Below are positions 47,915 through 55,531 of a DNA stretch of 64,000 nucleotides, one piece after another (position 1 is the stretch's first letter; every line of letters starts with the position of its first letter). The position numbers and the translations under genes are program-made. This DNA comes from Streptomyces malaysiensis subsp. samsunensis (GTDB lineage: Bacteria > Actinomycetota > Actinomycetes > Streptomycetales > Streptomycetaceae): assembly GCF_024519315.1 (NCBI RefSeq), contig NZ_JANIIC010000049.1, positions 1-64,000 of the forward strand, read 5' to 3'. Under the pieces are notes generated by a model that worked only from the letters and a program-made list of their open reading frames with translations, made no database searches and was not told where the DNA came from.

Positions 47915-49417
47915 TCATGCGCGGGCGGCGGTGACCCTGGCGATCAGCACACAGGCGTCGTTCGCACGCGGCTCGTCGCCGAACGCCTCGGCCACGGTCC
48001 GTACGCACTCCTGGGCGCCGTGGGCGGCGGTCAGCCGTGGCGCGAGCGCGAGCAGCCGCTCGGTGGCGCCCTCGGCGTCCCGGGCGAGCCGTCCGGTGTG
48101 CAGCACCAGCAGATCGCCCGGCTCCAGCCGCTCCTCGGCCTGGGCGTACGCGGCGCCCGTCGTGGCGCCCAGCAGCACGCCGTCGGGAGAGCGCAGCGGG
48201 CGCCCCGTCCCGTCGCGGAAGAGCAGCGGGGCGGGGTGTCCGGCCTGTGCCCAGAGCAGGGTGCGGGTGTCCGGGTCGTACTGTCCGCAGACGGCGCCGA
48301 CCAGCGCGGGCTGGGAGGAGACGGCGAGCAGTTGGTTGAGCCGCCCCATCAGCGGGCCCGGCTCGATCCCGGCCACCGCCATGCCGCGCACCGCGCCGAG
48401 CAGCATGGCCATACCGCAGGTCGCGGTCACTCCATGGCCGGTGAGGCCGCCGACGCTCAGCAGGGTCCGGCCGTCCGGCAGTTCCAGCGCGTCGTACCAG
48501 TCGCCGCCGATCTGGGCGCTGGACTCGGAGGGCAGATAGTGGGCGGCGAGGTCGAGGGCGGCGCCGTCATCCGGTGGTTCGGCGCCCGGAAAGCCGTCGC
48601 GGGCCGGAAGCCGGAGGGAGCCGCGCCATGGCGGCAGCACGGCCTCCTGCACCTCCACCGCGAGCCGGCGCTCGGTCCGCGCGATCCGCCGCTGGTGGCG
48701 CAGGGTGTCCCGGCTTTCGCGCACCGCCCGCTCGCCGCGGCGCAGCTCGCTCACATCCCGGAGCACGGCCCACATGGCGGCGGTGCTGCCGTCGGTGTCG
48801 AGCACCGGCTCGCCCGCCATATGGACGGTGCGCACCGCGCCGTCCACACATACGACGCGGAACTCCCCGTCGATCGGCTTTCCGTCCACCAGACAGTCCG
48901 TGACCATCGCGGTCAGGATCGGCTGGTCCTCGGAGAAGACCCAGGAGGGCAGCTCGTCGAGGGTGAGCCCGCCGTCCCCGGGGTGCCGGCCGAAGATCCG
49001 GCAGAGCTCGTCGGACCAGGTCACCTCGTCGGTGAGGAGGTTCCACTCCGCGCTGCCGACCCGGCTCGGCGACGAGCCCCGGCCGTCGGCCGCGCATCCG
49101 GCCGCCGCCGCGGCCGTCACCGCAGCCGCCGCCTCCGCCGCGGTCTCGGCGTCCGTCTCGGGGGGATCGGCGGCCAGTCCCTCGCGCAGCTCGTCCAGAT
49201 GCCGGCCCAGATCGTCCAGCTGATGGACGGCGAGCTCGCACACCGCGCGCTGCCAGCGCAGCTGCGCGTCGTCCGTACCACTCAGGTCCGCTACGGTGTC
49301 GCGGCGGACGGCGTCGAGGCCGCCGCGGAGCCGCTGGGTCTGTGAGATGAGGGCGTCCACCGTGTCACGCTGGGGAGGCGATACGGCGGGATGGTCCGCG
49401 GAGCGGGGGGACGGCAT
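47915..49417 (-). CDS. SpoIIE/RsbU-type PP2C phosphatase with PAS domain, atypical metal site
   Basis: 500 residues: a PAS-like domain (about 115-225, EWNLLTDEVTWSDELCRIFG and the following), a linker, and a PP2C-type domain starting near 265 (VEVQEAVLP, QIGGDWYDALELPDGRTLL). In active members the next metal ligand is Asp in GDVxGHG; here it is GGLTGHG, with Gly324 in its place, and the C-terminal DD motif reads RANDACVLI. Activity may be lost or altered. Such proteins act on anti-sigma-factor antagonists. ATG at 49417 follows GGAGAA; a far longer open frame upstream overlaps the HEAT gene. Confidence 0.85.
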   Translation of the reverse strand: MPSPRSADHPAVSPPQRDTVDALISQTQRLRGGLDAVRRDTVADLSGTDDAQLRWQRAVCELAVHQLDDLGRHLDELREGLAADPPETDAETAAEAAAAVTAAAAAGCAADGRGSSPSRVGSAEWNLLTDEVTWSDELCRIFGRHPGDGGLTLDELPSWVFSEDQPILTAMVTDCLVDGKPIDGEFRVVCVDGAVRTVHMAGEPVLDTDGSTAAMWAVLRDVSELRRGERAVRESRDTLRHQRRIARTERRLAVEVQEAVLPPWRGSLRLPARDGFPGAEPPDDGAALDLAAHYLPSESSAQIGGDWYDALELPDGRTLLSVGGLTGHGVTATCGMAMLLGAVRGMAVAGIEPGPLMGRLNQLLAVSSQPALVGAVCGQYDPDTRTLLWAQAGHPAPLLFRDGTGRPLRSPDGVLLGATTGAAYAQAEERLEPGDLLVLHTGRLARDAEGATERLLALAPRLTAAHGAQECVRTVAEAFGDEPRANDACVLIARVTAARA

Positions 49418-49534
49418 GACGTTCTCCGATACGGGCGCGGCGCGGCCGGTCTTGAGGGAGGGACCGGTAACGACTCTTGCACAGGGTGCGACATCCCGTA
49501 AGCGGTTTGGCAATACCCGATCCGGTGGTGCTTG

Positions 49535-49546
49535 CGGCATATGCCG
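49535..49546. promoter_or_regulatory. 12-bp perfect palindrome in the phosphatase/HEAT divergent region
   Basis: CGGCATATGCCG is fully self-complementary. It lies in the 312-bp space between two divergent genes, 118 bases from the phosphatase start and 184 from the HEAT-like start. I saw nothing else in that space beyond ordinary sequence. A regulator site is possible but unproven. Confidence 0.35.
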
Positions 49547-49729
49547 ATGGCCTTCCGGGGCTGCGTCCGGCGGGAATCGGCGGAGGGCGCGATTCCGGGT
49601 AGGCTGCGGCGCTCGGGAGTCCCGCAGTCTCACGCCGTTCATCAGGCATACGGCGCCAGGACATCGGCAAGAATGCCGATCGACGGAAATCCCGTTGCCA
49701 GCGAACCTCCCGCACCGGATGCTGACCTC

Positions 49730-51154
49730 ATGTTCGATCCAGACATAGCGCCCAGCGGCACCCTGCTCGGCCTCCTCCAGCGAGGCCGCGGCGACGGGAC
49801 CCTGCACGCCCTCGCCGCGCCGCGGGCCGAGGCGCTCGCGGCACTGCACCAGTGTGTGCTGCGCGACCCCCGCCGTGACTGGCAGGTCGAGAACCGCTCG
49901 CTCTACTACGCCAGGCTCTGTCTGGACCTCGACGCCGGACTCGACGAGATCGAACAGCATCTGTTCCACCCCGACGACCTGGTCGACGAGGACGAGGCGC
50001 GCACCGGACTCGCCCTGTCCGTTCTGGGCCACCTCGCCGCTTACGGCAGGGCAGACGCCCTGCGGCTGCTGCGCCGCTACGCCGCGGCCGGCAGCAATTG
50101 GGAGTGGGCCCTGGACGAGCTGGCCCTGCGCGACGACGACACCGGGCTGCGCGGCCTCGCCCCCGCGATCCTCGTCCGCTTCCCCGAGACCTCCGACGGC
50201 GACGCCGAACTGGCCGCCGTCGTGCGCGGTGCCTATGAACCCCGGCCCTGGCGGCTGTGGGCCGACGATCCGCACCACGGGCCGCGGGTGCGCGCGGCGG
50301 CCGAGCAGGGCGCCTTCGACCGGTGGCAGCGCCAGCTGCGGCCCTCGGGGCCGCGCCCCGGCTGGAGCGTCCACGACATCCTGCTGTGGGCCCAGCGGGA
50401 GCACGATCTGAAGCCGGACGCCCGCCGCCCCGACGCGGCGGCTCGCTGTCTGGCCGCCGTCGCGGGCCCCGAGGACCGGCCCGAGCTCCTCGCCGCCGCC
50501 GCGTCGGCCCCCGACGCCGCCCGCGCCGCGGCGCTGCGCCACCTCGCGGAGACCGGCGACCCCGAGGTGCTCGACCTGATCGAGGCGGCCGTGACCGAGC
50601 CGGACGCCTCGGAGCTGGTCTCCCAGGCGGCCCTCTCCGCATTCGAACGCATGCGCAGTATCGCCGCCCTCGACCGGGCCCGGGTCTGGGCCCACCGCCC
50701 CGACGCCCTCGGCGACGCGGCGGCCGCGATGCTCTCCTGCCGCGGCGGTCAGTACGACACCCCGCTCGTGCTCGCGGCCCTCCGCCGCACGGTCCGGGCC
50801 GAGGGCCCGGACGCCCAGACCCTGTGGACGCTCGTCGACGGCGCCGGGCGCCTGACGATCTCCTGTGCCGCGCCCGTACTGCGCCATATCTATCGGGAGA
50901 CCGCCTCCTCCCACCTCCGCGGCCGCGCCGCCCGCGCGCTGGCCGCCACCGATCCGTCCTTCGCGGCGGGCTTCGCGGTCGAATGCCTCTGGGACTGCGA
51001 GGAGAGCACCCGCGAACTCGCCGCCCACCACGCCGCCACCGCCGACGCCCGCGTGGTCGAACAACTCCGCCGGCTGGCCGCCGACCCTGCGGAGGAGGCC
51101 GAGGTCCAGACGGCGGTCCGCAGCCGCTTCGAGCCCGAGGCGCCGGGCCTCTGA
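49730..51154 (+). CDS. HEAT-repeat-like conserved protein
   Basis: 474 residues, nearly all helical, with repeated helix pairs (for example DAARAAALRHLAETGDPEVL and SSHLRGRAARALAATDPSFA) as in HEAT/PBS-lyase-like proteins. The N-terminus IAPSGTLLGLLQRGRGDGTL is conserved among Streptomyces homologues as I recall. No enzyme motif, signal peptide or membrane segment. Probably a protein-binding scaffold. I use the ATG at 49730; an ATG at 49673 is possible. A 7-bp stem hairpin follows its stop. Confidence 0.75.
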   Translation: MFDPDIAPSGTLLGLLQRGRGDGTLHALAAPRAEALAALHQCVLRDPRRDWQVENRSLYYARLCLDLDAGLDEIEQHLFHPDDLVDEDEARTGLALSVLGHLAAYGRADALRLLRRYAAAGSNWEWALDELALRDDDTGLRGLAPAILVRFPETSDGDAELAAVVRGAYEPRPWRLWADDPHHGPRVRAAAEQGAFDRWQRQLRPSGPRPGWSVHDILLWAQREHDLKPDARRPDAAARCLAAVAGPEDRPELLAAAASAPDAARAAALRHLAETGDPEVLDLIEAAVTEPDASELVSQAALSAFERMRSIAALDRARVWAHRPDALGDAAAAMLSCRGGQYDTPLVLAALRRTVRAEGPDAQTLWTLVDGAGRLTISCAAPVLRHIYRETASSHLRGRAARALAATDPSFAAGFAVECLWDCEESTRELAAHHAATADARVVEQLRRLAADPAEEAEVQTAVRSRFEPEAPGL

Positions 51155-51158
51155 CCCC

Positions 51159-51179
51159 GCCGGGCTTCTGCCGCCCGGC
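51159..51179 (+). terminator. Short hairpin after the HEAT-like gene
   Basis: GCCGGGC and GCCCGGC form a 7-bp stem with a 7-base loop, just past the stop codon. Confidence 0.55.
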
Positions 51180-51329
51180 TATTGACCCCGGCGGGCCTCT
51201 GCCCCCGGCTTCCGATTCCGCCGTCCGCCCCGGAGCAAGGCATCGCGCCGGGGCAGGCAACCTCGGGGGCGGCGGGCGCGTCTTCCCCGGCAAGGGTGAA
51301 AGGGTCATCACCCTCCGTATTTGCGCTCT

Positions 51330-51343
51330 GCCCTGAACAGGGC
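51330..51343. promoter_or_regulatory. Inverted repeat in the leader of the glycosyltransferase operon
   Basis: GCCCTG-AA-CAGGGC is a perfect palindrome with further pairing bases outside (TGCGC at 51322-51326 and GCGCA about 51348). It lies about 190 bases before the first operon gene within a 377-bp gene-free space. Operator or RNA hairpin; unknown which. Confidence 0.45.
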
Positions 51344-51531
51344 ATTCGCGCAGCGGCAGTTTCACGCCGAGTGACCGGCCGCCGTATCGGCTGGTACATA
51401 CGGGTTTGCGATGGTCTCACCGGGGGCCGGAGCAGGGCCCGGGGAGCGTGAGGGCCAACGCTCATGGGACGTTCTACGGCGCGCAACGTGCACGATGCCG
51501 GGGCCACCCTTCGTACGCCGACAACACCGGT

Positions 51532-52698
51532 ATGCGTGTCGCCATCGTGACTGAATCCTTCCCACCCGACATCAACGGCGTCGCTCACTGCACGCTTCAG
51601 ACCGCCGATCACCTCTACCGGCGCGGTCATCACCCCTTGGTCATCGCACCGGCGGGTCCCCCCGGAGGCCCACCGCCCGCCGCGGCCGGCGGGCCACCCG
51701 AGAGGCAAGGGGAGCTCGACCGGTCGCATCCGTACCCGGTCGTGCGGATCCCGTCCCTGCCCCTGCCCGGCTATCCGCAGGTGCGGGTCGCGCTGCCCAG
51801 CCGGAAGCTCGCGGCTTCGATCACCTCCCACCACAGCGACGTCGTCCACCTCGCCAGCCCCTTCGTGCTGGGCGCGCGCGGGATGACGGCCGCGCTCCGG
51901 CTCCGAATACCCGCGGTGGCCGTTTACCAGACCGACCTCGGCTCTTACGCGCGCACCTATCTCGGCGCGGGCGAGAACGCGGCCTGGCGGCGCATTCGCG
52001 CCGTGCACACCGCCGCCGACCGCACCCTCGCGCCCTCCACCGCCGCCGCCCGCGACCTCGACGAGCACGGCGTGCCGCGGATCCGGCTGTGGCCGCGCGG
52101 GGTCGACACCGAGCGCTTCCACTCCTCGCGCCGCGACCCGGAGCTACGCCGCTCCCTGGCCCCCGGCGGTGAGCTGATCGTCGGATACATCGGCCGCCTC
52201 GCCCCGGAGAAGAACGTCGAGCTGCTCGCGCCGCTGAGCAAGCTCCCCGGTGTCCAGGTGGTCGTGGTCGGGGACGGGCCGAGCGACCCCGCGCTGCGGA
52301 CGGCCATGCCGACGGCCCGCTTCCTCGGCCGCCGCACCGGCAACGACCTGGCCCGCATCTTCGCCTCGCTGGACGTCTTCGCCCACACCGGACCCCAGGA
52401 GACCTTCTGCCAGACCGTGCAGGAGGCCCAGGCCAGTGGCGTCCCGGTGATCGCACCCGCGGCGGGCGGCCCGCTCGACCTCGTCGACCACGGGCGTACC
52501 GGGCTGCTGGTGCCGCCCGGGGACGCGACCGAGGTGACCGACGCCGTATCGCTGCTCGCGGCCGACGCGAAGCTGCGCGCGGCGATGGGGCACGCGGGCC
52601 GCGAGGCGGTCGAGGGCCGCACCTGGGAGGCGATCGGCGACCAGCTGATCGACCACTACACCGAGGTGCTGGCGGCCCGCACGGCGGTCGCCGCATGA
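51532..52698 (+). CDS. GT4-family glycosyltransferase (MgtA-like mannosyltransferase)
   Basis: 388 residues with GT-B fold. N-terminal VAIVTESFPPDINGVAHCTL is the acceptor-side motif of mycobacterial MgtA/PimB-type enzymes; the donor domain has VGYIGRLAPEKN and the ExE-containing GPQETFCQTVQEAQASGVPV. It probably transfers mannose from GDP-mannose to a lipid or protein acceptor at the membrane. The ATG at 51532 has no strong ribosome site. Its TGA overlaps the first ATG of the 95-bp repeat array by four bases. First gene of a seven-overlap operon. Confidence 0.88.
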   Translation: MRVAIVTESFPPDINGVAHCTLQTADHLYRRGHHPLVIAPAGPPGGPPPAAAGGPPERQGELDRSHPYPVVRIPSLPLPGYPQVRVALPSRKLAASITSHHSDVVHLASPFVLGARGMTAALRLRIPAVAVYQTDLGSYARTYLGAGENAAWRRIRAVHTAADRTLAPSTAAARDLDEHGVPRIRLWPRGVDTERFHSSRRDPELRRSLAPGGELIVGYIGRLAPEKNVELLAPLSKLPGVQVVVVGDGPSDPALRTAMPTARFLGRRTGNDLARIFASLDVFAHTGPQETFCQTVQEAQASGVPVIAPAAGGPLDLVDHGRTGLLVPPGDATEVTDAVSLLAADAKLRAAMGHAGREAVEGRTWEAIGDQLIDHYTEVLAARTAVAA

Positions 52699-52793
52699 GC
52701 GCCGCACGCGCGGCCGCCGGGCCGCGGTTGGGGATGATGTGCGCGCTTCTGTGCCGCGTGGGCGGAGAAGCGAATGGAAGGGGCTCGGTATGA
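52695..52793 (+). CDS. 32-residue mini-ORF, first of three tandem copies
   Basis: The ATG overlaps the stop of the preceding glycosyltransferase (ATGA). The 32-codon frame begins MSAARAAAGPRLGMM and ends NGRGSV with its TGA overlapping the ATG of the next copy. AAGGGG lies shortly before that next ATG. No homology is recognised. Either a coupling peptide or a by-product of a repeated start region. Confidence 0.45.
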   Translation: MSAARAAAGPRLGMMCALLCRVGGEANGRGSV

Positions 52794-52888
52794 GCGCCGC
52801 ACGCGCGGCCGCCGGGCCGCGGTTGGGGATGATGTGCGCGCTTCTGTGCCGCGTGGGCGGAGAAGCGAATGGAAGGGGCACGGTATGA
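52790..52888 (+). CDS. 32-residue mini-ORF, second tandem copy
   Basis: Nearly identical to the first copy, with the same 4-base overlap at both ends. It encodes essentially the same peptide, beginning MSAARAAAGPRL. Confidence 0.45.
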   Translation: MSAARAAAGPRLGMMCALLCRVGGEANGRGTV

Positions 52889-52983
52889 GCGCCGCGTGCG
52901 TGGCCGCCGGGCCGCGGTGGGGGATGATGCGCGCGCTTCCGCGTCGCGCGGGCGGAATCGCTACGGGAAGGGGCTCGGTATGA
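52885..52983 (+). CDS. 32-residue mini-ORF, third, diverged copy
   Basis: Begins MSAACVAAGPRWGMM and ends ATGRGSV. Its stop overlaps an ATG at 52980 that is in frame with the second glycosyltransferase. Most changes relative to the other copies alter the amino acid, which argues against strong selection on the peptide. Confidence 0.42.
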   Translation: MSAACVAAGPRWGMMRALPRRAGGIATGRGSV

Positions 52984-53006
52984 GCGCCGTGGGAGGAGAG
53001 CACAGC

Positions 53007-54221
53007 ATGAGCGACGACAAGGGGCTGCGCATCGTCCGGCTGGCCAACTTCGTCACCCCCGCCTCCGGCGGCCTCCGTACCGCGCTGCGCGAGCTCGGGG
53101 CCGGTTACCAGGCGGCCGGGCACGAGGCCGTGCTGGTGGTGCCGGGTGAGCGGGTCTCGGACGAGCAGACCCGGCAGGGGCGGGTGATCACGCTGCCCGG
53201 GCCGACCATCCCCGGTACCGGCGGCTACCGCGTCCTGACCGACCGGCGGCGGCTGACCCGGCTGCTCGACGGCCTCGCGCCGGACCGGCTCGAGGTGTCG
53301 GACCGCACCACCCTCCGCTGGACGGGGGAGTGGGCGCGGCGTGCCCGCGTCCCCGCCGTGATGGTCTCCCACGAGAGCGCGGACGCCGTGCTGCGCACCT
53401 GGGGTGCGCCGGACGGGTTTGCCCGGGGAGCCGCGGACCGGCTCAACCTCCGCACCGCGCGGGCGTACTCGCGGATCGTCTGCACCACCGAATGGGCGGC
53501 GCGCGAGTTTGTCCGGATCGGTGCGCGGAATGTCGTACGCGCCCCGCTGGGCGTGGATCTCGGCCACTTCCACCCCTCCCACTACGACGCCGCGCTGCGG
53601 GACCACCACCGTGGCGAGGCGGCCGTGCTCCTCGCCATGTGCTCGCGGCTCTCGCCCGAGAAGCGGCCGGGCCGGGCGCTCGACGCGCTCGCCGAGCTGC
53701 GGCGGCGGGGCGTCTCCGCGGCGCTCGTGGTCGCCGGGGACGGGCCGCTCCGGCCGCGCTTGGAAGCCCGCGCCCACGCCGAGGGGCTGCCGGCCGTCTT
53801 CCTGGGCCATGTGGCGGAGCGGGCGGGGCTCGCCGCCGTCCAGGCGAGCGCCGATGTCGTGCTGGCGCCGGGCCCGGCGGAGACCTTCGGCCTCGCGGCG
53901 CTGGAGGCGCTGGCCTGCGGTTCGCCCGTCGTCGTCAGCGCACTCTCCGCGCTGCCGGACATCGTCGGGCCCGCGGGCGAGACCGCCGCGGACAACGGAC
54001 CGGCCTTCGCGGACGCCGTCGAGCGCGTACTCGCCCGCTCGGAGTCCCTCCGCCGGGCCGCGGCGCGGGCACGGGCCGAGCGCTATGGCTGGCCCGCGGC
54101 GGTCGCCTCCTTCCTGACCGCCCATGACGCGTCCACCGAGGGCGTCCGGTGCGCCGACGGCGGCCGGGTCCCGGCCGCCGCGTCGGTCTCCGCGCACCGG
54201 GCAGTCGGCGGTGTGCGGTGA
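53007..54221 (+). CDS. GT4-family glycosyltransferase, second of the pair
   Basis: 404 residues, GT-B fold. The acceptor half begins RIVRLANFVTPASGGLRTAL; the donor half has LAMCSRLSPEKRPGRALDAL, then VVAGDGPLRPRLE and APGPAETFGLAALEALACGSPV with the catalytic-region glutamate. It probably adds a sugar to the same glycoconjugate as the enzyme upstream. I use the ATG at 53007 because GGGAGGAG is well placed; the ATG at 52980, nine codons earlier, overlaps the last mini-ORF and could also be used. Its stop overlaps the next GTG (GTGA). Confidence 0.87.
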   Translation: MSDDKGLRIVRLANFVTPASGGLRTALRELGAGYQAAGHEAVLVVPGERVSDEQTRQGRVITLPGPTIPGTGGYRVLTDRRRLTRLLDGLAPDRLEVSDRTTLRWTGEWARRARVPAVMVSHESADAVLRTWGAPDGFARGAADRLNLRTARAYSRIVCTTEWAAREFVRIGARNVVRAPLGVDLGHFHPSHYDAALRDHHRGEAAVLLAMCSRLSPEKRPGRALDALAELRRRGVSAALVVAGDGPLRPRLEARAHAEGLPAVFLGHVAERAGLAAVQASADVVLAPGPAETFGLAALEALACGSPVVVSALSALPDIVGPAGETAADNGPAFADAVERVLARSESLRRAAARARAERYGWPAAVASFLTAHDASTEGVRCADGGRVPAAASVSAHRAVGGVR

Positions 54222-55531
54222 GCGCAGCCGGCGCTCATACGGGGGACCGGGCTGGTACGGAGCGGTCTCATGCGGAGTCGCTTGGTACGGAGCGGTCTCA
54301 TGCGGAGTCGCCCGGCACGGAGCGGTCTCATGCGGAGGCGGTTCTTACGCGGACGGAGGGTACGGGGCAGGAATCCACGGCCGCCCCGCACCAGGCGTCC
54401 CGGACACACACCACGGCGCGGGGCACGACACCGGGCACGGCACCCGGCACGGGCGAGGGCGCGGAGCCGCGCAGGCTGCGGTTCGCCGCCCTGGGCGACT
54501 CGCTCACCGAGGGGCTCGGCGACCCGGTGCCCGGCGGCTGGCGCGGCTGGGCCGCGCTGCTGGCGGCCGCGTGCGGGCCGCATCCCGAGGAGCCCGTGGA
54601 GTTCGTCAATGTGTCCCGCAGCGGGGCGCTGGCCGCCGATGTCGCCGACGAGCAGCTGACCGCTGCCCGTCGCGCCCGTCCGCATCTGGCGTCGGTCGTG
54701 GTCGGCGGGAACGACACGCTGCGCGACTCGTTCGACATCCACCAGGTGGCCGAGGCCCTCGACCGCACGATCGCCGCGCTGCGCGCCGACGGCACCGTGG
54801 TGCTCACCGCCTGCCTGCCCGACCCCGGGCGGATGCTGGGGCTCCCGGCCGCGCTGGCGCGCCCGCTGGGGCGCCGGATGCGCGCGGTGAACACCGTGGT
54901 GCACGCGCTGTCCCAGCGTTACGAGGCGGTCCATGTGGAGCTGGGCGACCACGCCTGGGTCGCCGACCGGCGGGCGTGGAGCGTGGACCGGCTGCATCCG
55001 AGCGAGCTGGGGCACCGGCTGCTGGCCAGGGAGTTCCACAGCGCCCTGCGCGCCCGGTCGATCGCGACCGGCGCCCCGCCGTCCCTGGAGCTCGACGGCC
55101 GCGCCCCCTCGCGCACCGCCTCCGCATGGTGGATGGCGACCCGCGGCACCCGTTGGATAGCGGACCGCTGCACCGACCTCCTGCCCGGCCTGGTCGCGCT
55201 GGCGGCACTGGAGTGGAGCCACCACCTCCGGGGCACCGGACATCTGCTGGAGGACCGGGACCGGCGGGCGACGCTCGCCGCGCTCACCGCGGTGACCCGT
55301 GGCCCGGCCCCCGCCCTGCTCCCTCATCCGGCCGCCGATCCGCTGCCCCCCACCTCCACCCCCACCTCCACCTCCACCCCCACCCCCTCGGCCGCCGATC
55401 CGCTCGCCCGGAGACCCGCGCCCGACGCCCCGCGCACCCGGCAGGCCGCGCCCGCCGCGCCCCCGCCTCACCCGACCGCCGATCCGCTCATCGCGGACAC
55501 ACCGCCGCCCGCTGCGACAATGGCGGGGTGA
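54218..55531 (+). CDS. SGNH/GDSL hydrolase with low-complexity ends
   Basis: 437 residues. The catalytic blocks are FAALGDSLTEGLGD (Ser), VSRSGALAAD (Gly), VVGGNDTLRDS (Asn) and VDRLHPSELGHRL (Asp/His). The first 90 residues contain three copies of GTERSHAES, from a 30-bp DNA repeat at about 54256-54345, and the last 80 are proline- and threonine-rich. Relatives remove acyl groups from lipids or sugars; with two glycosyltransferases upstream, a glycolipid or acylated glycan is a fair guess. No signal peptide is seen. GTG at 54218 overlaps the previous stop. Confidence 0.84.
   Translation: MSAAGAHTGDRAGTERSHAESLGTERSHAESPGTERSHAEAVLTRTEGTGQESTAAPHQASRTHTTARGTTPGTAPGTGEGAEPRRLRFAALGDSLTEGLGDPVPGGWRGWAALLAAACGPHPEEPVEFVNVSRSGALAADVADEQLTAARRARPHLASVVVGGNDTLRDSFDIHQVAEALDRTIAALRADGTVVLTACLPDPGRMLGLPAALARPLGRRMRAVNTVVHALSQRYEAVHVELGDHAWVADRRAWSVDRLHPSELGHRLLAREFHSALRARSIATGAPPSLELDGRAPSRTASAWWMATRGTRWIADRCTDLLPGLVALAALEWSHHLRGTGHLLEDRDRRATLAALTAVTRGPAPALLPHPAADPLPPTSTPTSTSTPTPSAADPLARRPAPDAPRTRQAAPAAPPPHPTADPLIADTPPPAATMAG

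Larger units (their letters stand above)
52695..52979 (+). repeat. Three tandem copies of a 95-bp unit
   Basis: Copies begin at 52695, 52790 and 52885; a partial fourth, ATGAGCGCCG, begins at 52980. The first two differ at one position; the third differs at about a dozen. Each unit starts with ATGAGCGCC and ends with a purine-rich ribosome site before the next ATG. Because 95 is not a multiple of three, each unit reads in a new frame. Confidence 0.9.

Noticed and set aside
49418..51064. Upstream extension of the SpoIIE-type frame to a 1049-residue protein
   Set aside because: The extension overlaps the HEAT-like gene on the other strand, has no domain, and a good ribosome site precedes the ATG at 49417.
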